Assembly: GCA_002118135.1 (NCBI GenBank)
Contig: BDIU01000231.1
Span: forward strand, 42,437-106,436
Source of the DNA: Trebouxia sp. TZW2008
Taxonomy: Eukaryota; Chlorophyta; Trebouxiophyceae; Trebouxiales; Trebouxiaceae
DNA length: 64,000 nt
Reading direction: 5' to 3'
Positions 1 to 11,600 of the stretch are shown here, piece by piece; position 1 is the stretch's first letter, and each line of letters opens with the position of its first letter. The notes beneath the pieces were generated by a model, which saw only the letters and a list, made by a program, of their open reading frames with translations, did not search any database and was not told where the DNA came from. The translations under genes were made by a program, and so were the position numbers.

Positions 1-2391
1 TGCTTGCTTCTGCTGAACAGGTGACAGCATTGGCTGCCTCCACTTAGCACTACCATGCTGTGCACTGTCCACATCCTGCTGCGCTGGACGCTCTGCATGA
101 CCGCTCTGGGCCGCATCTGTGGCGCTCTGCTGCCTAACCCCTTGTGCACCAGCATTCTCTGCAGTGACCGCACTTGGTTGTGCTGGGCGCTTTGTATGGC
201 CTTTCTGAGCTGCAGCTGCGGCGTTGTGTTTCACACCTACAGTTTTGCTGTGCATAGAATTTCTGCCAACAGAGTCAGGACCTGCTGTCTCCTGTGCCGA
301 CTTGGATTGCTGATCTGCCGTTTGACTGTGCATAGCATGTTTGTCAACAATGCTAGGACTTGGCTTGTCCTGTGCTGACTTGGATTGCTCATCTGTGGTG
401 CCACCGCCAGACAGCTGTGGCAAGCTGGACTTGATGCTGTCAAGTCCAGAGGGAGAAGTGCGATTTTGGCGCTCAGTCAGAATCTTGTCAGGTGTTCTGC
501 CCTTACTCAGGGCTTGTTGCCGCACAGCCCTCCACACTACAACAGCACATGTGACAAAGCTGAGATACGTTGCTGAGGGCTGAACGTTACAATGCTCAGT
601 GGCAGCAACTTCCCGCTAATCTCAGCAAGCCGCCCAGGTTTGTTAGTCTCTCTGCCTGCTCACAAAAGCATTCGGCAAATGCTAGTGGTGCTTGCCAGAA
701 ACCAAGCAAACACAAACATACCCCACAGTGAACAAACACAGCCTCATTGGCTGCCTTTTGCTAGAGAACAGGCACCTTCTGATACACACAGTGAACAGCA
801 CAAACAGTGACAGGACACTCTACTGTAGGCTAAGCAAAAGCTGCTGCAACATGAACTGCGCCCTGTATGCGGTGCATGCATAGCAGACACAACCCTCATG
901 CATCCATGCATCCAGGACAACATGACTACAGATCTGGGGAAACTGCAAGCCACAGCTTACCCTGCGAGGCATCTGCAGCAGTACTGGAAGGATTGAGCTG
1001 CTGGTAGCGCTGAAGCCATTGTGTCTTGTGGTCTGTGTTCTTGTCTGCAGGGCTGCGGGCCACAAACAGCGGGGCTTCTGGAAGACGCTCTGTGACCTTC
1101 CTTGCCTCAACCTGTGACGCATCATGATTATCATCAACATATGTCCAGCGAGATTCTATGACCCAGCTAGGTGCATACAGATGCACGGCTATGTGACACA
1201 GCTTTTGTGACATACCAGCAGGCATGAAAGTGGGCTTTGAAGCTGGCTTAGCTGATAATGCTAGCAATGCATATTATCAGGCCTGTGCAAGTTCAGAAAT
1301 CGCTTTGAGATGGAGACTTGTCGTGTATGAAACAGCGCTCTGATGCTTCACTTGTTCATACTGCGCCTGTTCACCACTACCAACTACAGATTGCCTCAAC
1401 AAACAAAGCAGATGTGGTTGTGTGTTGCAGACATCATGTCATTTGCAGCTGTTGAGCACTGGTTCAGTCAAGCAGTGGCATTGGATCAGACATTGCATGC
1501 GCCCGCCTGCTTGTGCTTTGGCTCTTGAGAAGTGGCAGCAGTAGCATCAGTGTCAGCAGGAGCAGACTTTCTCTTTCTGCTAAGGAGCGCCTTGTCCACT
1601 AGCGGCTTCAAGGGACTGTCACCCTGTCTCTGTGACTTGCTGGCATTGTGACGTCCAAGACTGCCTGGACTATGCTGAAGGGAAGAGGGACTAGCCATGC
1701 CTTGGGGCGGCTGCCAGATGTGACTCTTGCGCTTTGGACTGCCGCCATCAGACACACCCAATGCTTCAGCAGCTGCTGCAGAAGGTGCAGGAGCAGCAGG
1801 ACTCGAATGCAGCTCTTGAGTGGATCTGTGGACAGGTGAGTTTGGGACACGCTTCAAGCTGGACTTGTTGACTGATGGTTTGTCACTCTTGGCAGCTGAG
1901 TCAGCTTCCCTTCTGACTGCTGCTGAAACTTCTGCTGTGCCTCGTGTGGCCATCGTGCCTGATGGTGTTGCTGCAGCTTTCTCTGATGCTGGTGCTGCCT
2001 GTTTCTCAGCTGGCAAAGAGGCAGGCTCTGCTTCTGCTGAGACAGGTGACTGTGTGGCAGCAGTAGCAAATGCACTGATGCCAGTTGTGGCCGCCGTCTT
2101 GGTGTCACGATGCTGCTCTCCAGCTGTGGCTATCATCTCAGTGTCAGGCTGCTGCTCCCCGGCTGTGGTCACCATTTTGGTGTCAGGCTGTTGCTCCCCA
2201 GCTGTGGCCACCATCTTGGTGTCAGGCTGCTGCTTGCCAGCAGTGGCCACTGTCTTGGTGTCAGATTGCTGCTTTTCAGCTGCAGAGGGTTTGGTGTCTG
2301 GCACATCATAGTCTTGCAGCTCTGCTGCTTGCTTAGCTATCAAGGCCTTCTGATCTGTGCTTGGCTCAAAATCATCATCGCTGTCGTACAT
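1..2391 (-). CDS. Low-complexity Ser/Ala/Gln/Lys-rich protein, 3' partial
   Basis: I do not recognise this protein. The likely start is the ATG at 2391, opening an acidic stretch (MYDSDDDFEPSTDQ). The same place also has an AG acceptor just upstream, so it could instead be an internal exon of a gene coming from the right. Exon 1 runs to about 1,500 and holds five 13-residue repeats of the type EQQPDTKMVATAG, then a Ser/Ala/Pro region with basic patches (SPKRKSH, SRKRKSAPAD) that look like nuclear localisation signals. A second exon at about 1,190-962 ends at a GTAAGC donor and encodes a charged segment containing SRWTYVDDNHDAS. A third exon, about 543 to 1, stays open to the window edge and is rich in Gln/Ser/Ala. 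It could be a separate gene or the C-terminal continuation of the ATRX-like gene upstream. Nuclear location is an inference from composition only. Confidence 0.45.
2082..2276 (-). repeat. 39-bp coding tandem repeat, about 5 copies
   Basis: Five consecutive 13-residue units (consensus EQQPDTKMVATAG) are encoded on the minus strand in one open exon. The units differ at a few positions but keep the frame, as expected for an expanding repeat in a disordered protein. Confidence 0.8.
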
Positions 2392-2887
2392 TTTCTGCAT
2401 ACAAAGCACTGAACTTATTCTCAGGTGCCAGATGCCCCAGGCAAACTCATACAGGGATGGCGATACAGTAGCCATGCAATGTTGTGCTTGAATGTCCTTG
2501 CTAGAGGCATGCCGAGTTTGGATCTGTGCAAGGCTGATGCCGCAGAGGGGTCTAACACAAAAGTTCACTGGAGCATGATCTGGATTGATGATACCGATTC
2601 AGCAGCACAACATGTCTTCAGTATGAATGCTGCTTGCCCCAGCATGCTGAGCGGCTCCTCTGGCAGAGCATTCAAGAACCATGTATGCTATGAGCAGCTG
2701 ACATATGAAATCGAAATCTGCAGCTGCCTTGCAAGCATGCATAGATGCCTGTTGGCACAGTGTTTGTCAGATGTGTTCAGTGGAGCACGGGAATGCCACT
2801 CAAGCATACCCGTATGCTATGCTCGCATGCTATGCCAGCCATGATTTCTGCACCTCACCGTACATAGCTGAGGAAAGTCATACTGCC

Positions 2888-3135
2888 GCAGCAGCAGAAT
2901 GTCCATGAGCGAATGGCACAGCAGACAAGTGCATGCAGATGTCGTCTAAAAGGTGACATCAGACATGACCGAGTATCACCCAACAGCAGAATGCCCATGA
3001 ACACATGGCATGCAACAGACAAGTACCATGCAGATGTCAGCTAAAAGGTGACATCAGACATAATTGAGTATCACCCAGCAGCAGAGTGCCCATGAATACA
3101 TGGCATGCAACAGACAAGTACATGCAGAAGAAGGC
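2888..3135. repeat. About 90-bp tandem repeat, 3 copies
   Basis: The sequence around CAGACAAGTACATGCAGATGTC followed by AAAAGGTGACATCAGACAT recurs three times at a spacing of about 90 bp, with the last copy degenerate. No coding capacity was recognised. The stretch lies between the left-edge gene and the possible last exons of the ATRX-like gene. Confidence 0.7.
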
Positions 3136-3166
3136 TTACAGGTGACAACAGACACAATAGAGCCAG

Positions 3167-3306
3167 CCTTCATGTCCAATATGATAGGTTTAAGTTAGCG
3201 AATGACGGAACTGGTTGGAGACAGTTGATTGCCTCTGTACGTACCTAGTCGGGCCTGCTGAGCCTGCCGAACCCATGTTTACAATCAAAGTGAAATGAAT
3301 GAATGA
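3167..3306 (+). mobile_element. Dispersed retroposon-like repeat with (AATG)n tail, copy 1
   Basis: About 140 bp containing GTACGTACCTAGTCGGGCC and TGCTGAGCCTGCC, ending in AATGAATGAATG. Related copies lie at 7,824-7,949 (plus), 41,318-41,400 (minus) and 53,417-53,487 (minus). A shared core with a short-motif tail at one end is typical of 3' ends of LINE or SINE retroposons that end in a microsatellite; the class is an inference. Confidence 0.6.
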
Positions 3307-4183
3307 TGGAGTATTACCCTGAGCCGTTTGCGACGCCTACCAGCCCCTGCGCCTGTATTGCCTTGCTCAAGCGTGTACCGCTTGGCTGCAGCCCTCTTCT
3401 GGGCAGCTGTCAGCTCCTGCAACAACCAGGCCTTTTGTCTTGGGAATCGAACTAAGACAAAGCGAGTTTTTTTCCTGACATCAGTTCCACAGGATGTTCT
3501 TTTCCTGCTCCTGTACAGAAACTCTGTTTCATAAACAATGAGGTCTGTGTTGACCTGCTCTGTGTTGACTGCTCCAGAGGTAAATGCTTGGCTGCAGCCC
3601 TGTCTTGGGCAGCTGTCAGCTCCTGCATCAACCATGCATTATTTTGAGAGGGTTGCAGCCCACTAGTCGATGTCTCTGAAAATGTTATTGCGTGACTTGC
3701 ATGCCAGCTTGTTTGCTGTCTTGCAACATGCAACATGAACAGGTATAAACAGCAAACAGATCTTCTGTTCCTCTTGAAATCACGCGTTGAACAGGGGTTT
3801 GTGGGCATCAATTTTGCTGAGTGTGAGCTGCTTGGAAAGACCAGCAGTGATTGTCAGATTTGCTGCTAGTTTCCACAATTAAAGGTGTGAGTGGATGTTT
3901 CCTGAGGAGTTTGCCCAAAATGTCTCCAAAAAGCGGCAAAGGGAGAACATCTTCCATGTCAAAAGTCTAGGTTGAACTGCTTCAGCGAGCACTGCTCAAT
4001 TGCAGCCTTCCTCTGGTCAGCCATCAGCTTCTGCTTTGAGGGACATGCACTAGAGCTCAATGCTGTGGTAGCTTGTTCAATGCACAGAATGCTACACCCT
4101 GCAGCTTCTGCATGATCTGATGCTGCTTGCATTTCCCAGTTGCTTGTGTATATCCTGTCTGCAACTGCATGGCTTGTGTCCAT
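3285..4183 (-). repeat. Three diverged copies of a basic coding segment
   Basis: The minus strand encodes three related segments: QKLMADQRKAAIEQCSLKQ (about 3,960-4,045, then a TGA stop), NAWLMQELTAAQDRAAAKH (about 3,580-3,640) and KAWLLQELTAAQKRAAAKR (about 3,375-3,440). The last is followed by a basic run containing GRRRKRLR. They look like repeated copies of one exon. They may be the C-terminal exons of the ATRX-like gene, but splice joints could not be fixed and two of the three may be decayed. Confidence 0.5.
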
Positions 4184-4275
4184 GTACCTACGTATATGCT
4201 GCCACTAACGCCTGGTGCGTGCGCTGACAAAAGAGCTGTATACAGCTGTAATCTATCGTTTGGTGCACTACACGC

Positions 4276-4330
4276 GAACAGACTTGTTGGCTGGCCAAAG
4301 CGTGTAATCTCTCTCTCTCTTTCTCACCAG
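4276..4330 (+). mobile_element. LINE 3'-end fragment (short copy)
   Basis: The sequence CAGACTTGTTGGCTGGCCAA, then a GTGTAATCT(CT)n run, matches the tail that directly follows the LINE reading frame at 43,111-43,187. It is best read as a severely 5'-truncated insertion. Confidence 0.55.
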
Positions 4331-4576
4331 ATGACAAGGCAACATGACAGCTCAGGCTAACTGCTGACAGAACTTCTGCATTTTTGTCAAGCACTTCCCA
4401 TCCTGCACTGGCTCGACAAGATGCTGGGGGATACGAATTCTAGTGGCACCTGAGCAGTGCTACTAGATATTGAGCTGAAACGCAACACTATCCAATCTTA
4501 TTGCAGTTCACGGCAAAGGTCGATATAGCTGTTAGAGGCAAATCTGAGTAGGATCTCTTGGGAGATTAGTTTTATG

Positions 4577-5690
4577 GTCCTCCCAGCCAGCTATGCACCT
4601 GTCATTGGCAAGATCAGCATGCAGCAGGGAATCGAGCTCTTCAGCGGTGCTGCTGGCAGCCACATGTCAGACACACAAGGCACAGCATGAGTTAGTCCTC
4701 CCAGCAAGCTATGCACCTGTCGTCGGCCAAGTCAGCAGGGACTTCAGCACTTCGTCAGTGCTGTTGACAGCCACATTGTTGAGAAGCAAAAGCACAGTGT
4801 GAGTCAGCTGTTGAAGGCAAACCTGAGCGGGGCCTCTAGGAAGGTTTGCTTTGTGGTCCTCCCAGCCAGCTATGCACCTGTCGTTGGCCAAGTCAGCGCC
4901 CAGCAGGGACTTGAGCGCTTCATCATTGCTGTTGACAGCCACATTGTTGAGAATCCAGCCACAGTGCGAGTCAGCTCAAAACTAACCTGAGTGGGGTCTC
5001 TAGGACAATTTGCTTTGTGGTCCTCCCAGCCAGCTATGCTCCTGTCCTTGGCAAGATCAGTGCCTTGGCAAGATCAGTGCGCAGCCAGGACATGAGCACT
5101 TCAGCGGTGCTGCTGACAGCCACATGATTCAGAATCAAGGCACAGTGTGAGTCAGCTGTTGAAGGCAAACCTGAGTGGGGTCTCTAGGCAGGTTAGCTTT
5201 GCGTTCCTCCCAGCCAGCTATGCACCTGTCCTTGGCAAGATCAGTGCCTTGGCAAGATTAGTGCGCAGCAAGGACATGAGCACTTCAGCGGTGCTGCTGA
5301 CAGCCACATGTTTCAAACTGATGATCTGAAGCTAATCGGTTTGAACAAAAAACAAGTAGCGAGCAAGCAAGCAGTCAAGCAAGCAAAAACAAGCAAGCAT
5401 GTCAGGGCACAACTTGATGATCACAGTCCCTGTGGAATTCTTGCCGGTGAGCGTCAAAGGGTCGAACCCGTTGGCAGTCAGGCTGCTGCTGGTGATGGCT
5501 GTCATCGAAGCGCCTGACACGACCATCAAGGCACAGTATGCGTCAGCTGTTGAAGGCAAACCTGAGTGGGGTCTCTAGGCAGGTTGGCTTTGTGGTCCTC
5601 CCAGCCAGCTATACACCTGTCCTTGGTAAGGTCAGCGCGCAGCAGGGACTTGAGCACTTCGTCATTGCTGTTGACAGCCACATGGTTGAG
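4577..5690 (-). repeat. Exon-edge echo array: [11 protein letters not shown] exon, about 6 copies
   Basis: The most complete copy (about 5,535-5,690) encodes [13 protein letters not shown] and [15 protein letters not shown], resembling the conserved segment after the helicase core of plant ATRX proteins (a leucine-rich stretch and then W-x-x-H). Partial copies follow downstream in the direction of transcription at about 5,200, 5,020, 4,860, 4,700 and 4,590. On the plus strand each is marked by GGTCCTCCCAGCCAGCTAT. Several carry deletions that break the frame, for example SLLTWPTTGA in the copy near 4,720. Confidence 0.75.
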
Positions 5691-8600
5691 GGTGCCAGCC
5701 TCTGCTGGCACTGCAGGCTCAAAAGCATAGATGTCCACATCCTCCAGTCTGTTAGTGCCTGCACCGCAACAGCAGCAAATCAGCAAACCAGCTGCAAGGC
5801 ACATGCCGCAGACAACAAAAGCAGACCATTTCAGCAGACCATTGGTGGGAGCAGGAAATGAAGACAGCGCAAGGAGACTTGTGGTCAGCCATGCAGTACA
5901 ATGCAATACATCACAATGAGCAGTCAGTTGTTGACTGCTCTGTTCCAAATTGTCAACTGCTGGAGCATGGGTGCAGTCTGTCGTTACCTCCTCAACATCT
6001 TTGACTACAGCATTGGCCAATCACAAGGGGTACTACAGGACTGGGCCATGATACTGTATTGGCAATCACAAGAGGTACTGCAAAACAACCATGAGCTGTG
6101 AAGTTGTGTGATGGTAAGTGATCAAGGCCTTTCCTGTTTCTATCTTGGGACTGTGTTGAGAACCATTAGCGATATGCCAGAACTGGACCGGATCACAGAG
6201 ATGTATGCTGATGTATAACTGATGCCAGATCTTTCTCTGTCTCTTCACTATCAAACACCATGAAAGGCGGTCATTATGCATCAGAATGATACAGTGATGC
6301 GATACCTTTGACAGTCTCTTTGTCCACAACCTTCAGGAAGAGCCCCTCCTTGTCCACATTGCGGCGGTACACCCTGTGCTCTGCTGTCCCCTTGTACAGT
6401 AGACGGTACACAAAGGTTGCCTTTGTCTGCCCATATCGGTATATCCTAGCTATTGCCTGCAATGCAGTGTGGCACTTTGTGGTTCACACCAGCACTGGCA
6501 ACTGCTTGCAGGTGTCCTGCTGAGGCAGTGTTTGTCCTTTGCTTGTACGTCAGTCCTGAGTTCAGTGAACAAGTGGATTGTCACAGCAATATACAAAAAG
6601 CTGCAGTGTTGTGACACTTGTGGCTGCAATGACATTGACTTGTGTTGTGAACATTCTGACTGCAATGAAAGCAGTAGCTGCACAGACACTGTATCACTTG
6701 GTTTCAGATCATGTTTAGCTTCCAACAAACAGAGAGACAGAGCCCATGTCCAAGCTTGCACAACGAGCATATCACTTTCAAGGCTGAGATACTGTTTGGC
6801 AGGTGGCTATATGATATGAAGCACGTGCATGAGACTGGAATGATTATGGTCAGACCATGCCTGTGCGTTGTGAACAGGATTCCACAGCTCGTCATAGATG
6901 ATCATCCTGAAGGCTGCTGTCAAGTTGATACCCACTGAGCCAGCCTTGGTGCTGATAAGGTACACCTGCACCCACAGTGACATAGTCACACCAGACCTGC
7001 TCCCTCATGCAACTGCTTTGCCATTTTGTGCCACGGTCAAGTCTTGCAGAAGCGCGGCGTACTTCTTGTACTTTGGCACTGTATGGATGTGTCATGCTGA
7101 AGATGCCAAGACTGTCATGCAGCAGCAAGTTTAAGGTGCTGACACCTTCTCGTCAAGTCGTTTGCTGCATCTTGAAGGGGGTATCTCGAGGTGGGGCACA
7201 TGGGAAAGGGAAGGTCAGCATACATATGTGTGCCTGGTGACGTAGCAAAGCAACACTGACTAAACCACAGAGACAGAGATTATGCAAGCAAAATGCGGCA
7301 GAAGAGTGCTTGCAAGGGAGTGCTGGCATACCATGACGCCAGATTCTGGGTCATTGAACCTGCGGGTGTGCTGCTGACGTATCTGAGAGGCCACCTTGCC
7401 GTCTAATCTCAGGTACTCTGTACCCTTGGACCACTGCCACTTCTGCAGATTCATACAAGACTGGTCAGTGTTTCTGTTTGCTTCTCTCAGTAGTGACGAA
7501 GCATACCATGCTTACCATTTTTCACGCTTGCCTGAATGGCTGATGGCAATGCACCGTTCCTCATCAGCACACAAACACAGCCAGGCAGTACAGATAACAT
7601 CATAACATGCATGGCAGGTATGCTCCTTCCAGGAATTGCTGTGCCTACGGCAAAGATAGACTTGCTCAGACAGCTGATCTGTTTGTGCATATGCCAAGTT
7701 TTGTCTTGAAAGCTGTCTGGCATGTGTGCAACTGATGCAATTGCATGAAGCTACCAAACAGCAGACTGACATCAGACCAATTCTGCATTTGCTGTACACT
7801 TGCTGTGTACAAGGACCTCTCCGCCCTTCATGTCCAATACAACTGGTTTAGGTCAGCACATGAGTGAACTGTACGTACCTAGTTGGGCCTGCTGAGCCTG
7901 CCTAGCCCATGATTATAGTGAATGAAATGAATGAATGAATGAATGAATCACACCGCTGCAAAGGCAGAGTTGCGGCACGCACTGCACTACACTGCATTGC
8001 AAGCAAGCATCATCAGTGAGCGCAGGCACAGGGTTTGAACCCAACACCTCTTGAAATACCAGCTCCAACTCGTCCAGGTCTGTCAGGTACTGACAAAAGA
8101 AAACCAGCTTCTCCTTTCTCTTCTGGCAGCTGTTGAGAATGTGCTGCACCGCCCATGCCTTGGCAGTAGTGACCTCGCCTAATTTGGCTGCAGTGCCTGA
8201 CTCTTCTTCTGCCAGTGCCAACAGACCCTGAATTGCCTCTGCAAGCAACAGCATGCAATGAGAGCTGCATCTGAACTGCTTTTGCTTCGCTGGAATCTAT
8301 GCTTGTGAGCTGACTCTTCTCCTGCCAGTGCCAACAGACCCTGGGTTGTTTCTGCATGCAATCTTGTGACATGAGAGGGTTGTGGCAGCATTTGCGACTG
8401 TGCTGAAATGCCCACATCTTTCTAGTCTGGCCTAGTTTAAGACGATTGCTTGTATTATGCTTCTGCCAACGCAAGTAAAGTCTGGATTGCCTCTGCAAGT
8501 GAACTATGACACAAGCAACTTCTCATGCTCTGTAGATTGTAAGACATTGCCGAAGCCTGCTGACTACTGTTGTCTGACCTTGTGCAACTCAAATATGTCG

Positions 8601-11600
8601 CAGGTTGGGTACCGCAGGTTTGACCTAGAAAGATCTCAAACGACACTATCTTGTCTGACGTTCAGCAAGTAAAGATCAGAGCTCCTTACCATGACACTCA
8701 AATACGTTAGCCTCGTGAAATTGTGCCACATACACGTAGCACTTTTGTGACTGTTGTTGCTATGCGTGGTACCTGCTGGCAGCTTCTTGGTCCTAGATCT
8801 TGGCTCAGGCATTGAAGTGCCCTCAGAAAGGCCCTCTGAAATAGCCCTGTCCCCCTCTCCTACAGAGCTGCCTGTTGACTGCTACAGTGCATTATGGTAT
8901 GACTGACCAATGCCCATCAGTCAACAATGCCACAGTACGAGTATGGCGTTAGTGTGCTGTGTGTGCTACCTGCTGGCAGGTTCTTGGTCCTGGATCTTGG
9001 CTCGGGCGCAGAGTTGCCCTCAGAAAGGCCCTCTGACACAGCCCTCTCCCTCTCTCCCACAGAGCTGCCTGATGACTTCTCTGGGTTCAGCTCTGCATCT
9101 GCTGAATTGCCGGAGGCTTGAGGCTGGTCATCGGCTTGGACTCCTTGACCCTCCACCACAGCCTCTCTGACAGCTGCAGCACACCCACAACTGGTATGAT
9201 CAACAAACTGTCTCTAAAACACAATGAAGGCTAGAAACTGCAGTGATTGCAATTTTTGTTTACAACTGACAAGCTGGGTCAGCTCTGCATCTGCTGAGTT
9301 GCCGGAGGCTTGCGGCTGGTCATCAGCTTGCACGCCTTGCCCCTGTGCAACAGCTTCTCTGACAGCTGCAAAAAAATCGCAAATGGCATGAGCAGCAACT
9401 CACATGCTAGTGTGCAACCAAATTTCATCTGGAAATGTTCTGCCCCACTGCTACAGCCTTTCTGACAGCTGCAACACGTGCAAGTGCTGTGATCAGTGAA
9501 TAGCACAGCCGACGCTATGCAACCACAGTCACAATGAGCTTTGGCCTTCTACAACCGCTTCCCTAACAGCTGCAACACATACGCAAGTAGCATCATCAGC
9601 AAGTTACATGGCCAACCTGTACAAACATCAGCGGATTGCATGGCTGATGATATGCAAACCCAGCCATTTGAAGCTGCTGGAAGCCCAAGCCCCACAAGAT
9701 ATGGACATGTAATTGCAATGTTGGGCTGGCATGACCAGCTTTTTGGCACCGGAAAAATACATGGACCATGTGGAGCAAGCACGTGTGGTCCTACAATGCA
9801 GCTGATTGTCCCACAATATCAAACATTGCTGCTATTGGCGTGAAGCTGCACAGTGCAGGGGACAGACGAACTTCTTCTTTGATTGTGTGGATATGGTCAT
9901 GCAGACTGGAAGCCAAAGCAAGCAGACCTTGATCGACCTGCATGGCATGGCCCTAAGCCATATCTTGCAGGTGCTGCGGACCACTGTCAGGAATGTATCT
10001 GTAGCAGCATGGTGAGCCGTGCAGACTCTGTTAACTGAAGCTTGAAAGTCTGGTGATGTCCATGAAAAGCAGACAGACCTTGATCAACTTGCATGGCATG
10101 GCCCTGAGCCATCTCTTGCAGGTGCTCCAGAGCCTGTTTGGGCCGGTGACTCAGCAGGTGCAGGAAGTGGGTGTCCCTCAGCATATCCCTGCCATGCTCT
10201 TCGACAACCTGCATGTTGAGCAAGTAGGTTGGTAACACACTACAGCAATGCCTTGCTGCATGTTTGGCGCCCTAGCATAGTGACAGGTGCTTGGTTGAAT
10301 AAGCATGGCAGGCACAAAGCCGCTCAAGGTGGGCAAGCTGAAGAGGCCTGAGGTGTGATTAACATGAGCTGCTCAAAACAGCAAAAGAAACAATGCATTT
10401 TGCCTCCAAACCTTGCAAAACTTCAGGCAATGAGAGCATGCATGTGTTAGCCAACAAGAATTATCTCAATCAATGCTTCAAGCCTGCGCAAGTTGCTGTA
10501 TGGAGTTTAGATATGTGATGCACACACCTCCAGGCAAGCCTTGTACATGCGCTGCTGGGGTCTGCCCAGCACAGCACTCCCACATGCCCAGACTTGAGCG
10601 GCAAGTCCTTGCAGAGGCCCTGAGGTCCCGTTTGATGAATAATCCAACGGTGTTGGACATGAACAGCAACATGAAGATGAAGAGCAGCACAAAAGCGGGC
10701 ATGCAGATGAGAACTGCAACTTTACCAAGCTCCGAGTAGGCCTTGTACATGCGCTGCTGGGCAGAGCCAAGGCACAGCAGCACCACGTGCTCAGACTTGG
10801 GTGGCAGATCCTTGGAGAGGCGCTCAGAGCCCACTCAGTGAATGAAGGCATTGGTGATGATTGTGAAATGAGCATGGGCACAAGCATGCACAGTAGTCCA
10901 AACATGAGCAGGAATGTCAAGGCTGTGGATGCCCCCACCTCCAAGTAGGCCTTGTACATACGCTGCTGAGCAGACATCAGACATAGCAGCACCACGTGCT
11001 CAGACTTGGGTGGCAGATCCTTGGAGAGGCGCTCAGGGCCCACTCGGTGAATGAAGGCGCTTGTGATGTCCTGAAGCACGCTCAGCTGATTGTACATGTG
11101 CTGCAGCTGCTCATCAGCAACTCCTGCCACCTGCCCTGCAATTTTGCATACAGCAACATTGGTCATTCTTTTGGATGAATGCAAATGAAGCTGTTGGTGA
11201 TGTCCTGAAGCACGCTCTGATGGGTCTGGCGAACGTCTCATGGATGTTGTCTTTGTCACCAATTAATTCATCATTCATGTGGCACCTGCTCATGGTGTAC
11301 TGCTCATGCAAGTCGTTCTCTTTAGGCTACAAAGCAGTGCTACAATGAGACCAAGTGAGTCATCACCCATGGACCTCCTGATTCTGGTGTACTACTCATC
11401 CTCTCTGCAGGGGGTGCACAGCAGTGTCACAGTAAAGCACAGGTCAAACATGTCATACCTCCCTTGCTGGGCTTGGTAAACGTCTCATGGAAGTAGTCCT
11501 TAACACCAAGCAAGTCATCACCCATGCACGACCTGACCATGTTGAAGTGCTCATCCAACTTGATATGTTCAGGGTACAAAGCTGTGCTGCAATAAGGCAC

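Noticed and set aside
55..378. Plus-strand open frame of 107 codons rich in Leu/Cys
   Set aside because: It is the complement of an open low-complexity exon on the minus strand; composition and lack of splice logic mark it as a shadow.
1820..2311. Plus-strand open frame of 163 codons with VSGCCSPAVATIL repeats
   Set aside because: It is the antisense reading of the minus-strand 13-residue repeat exon.
5445..5475. tRNA-like T-arm (GGGTTCGACCC on the minus strand)
   Set aside because: Stem is only three clean pairs and no acceptor stem, D-arm or anticodon arm can be found at the right distances.
8025..8045. Second T-arm-like string (GGGTTCAAACCC)
   Set aside because: It lies within or beside the motif IV exon and has no cloverleaf partners.
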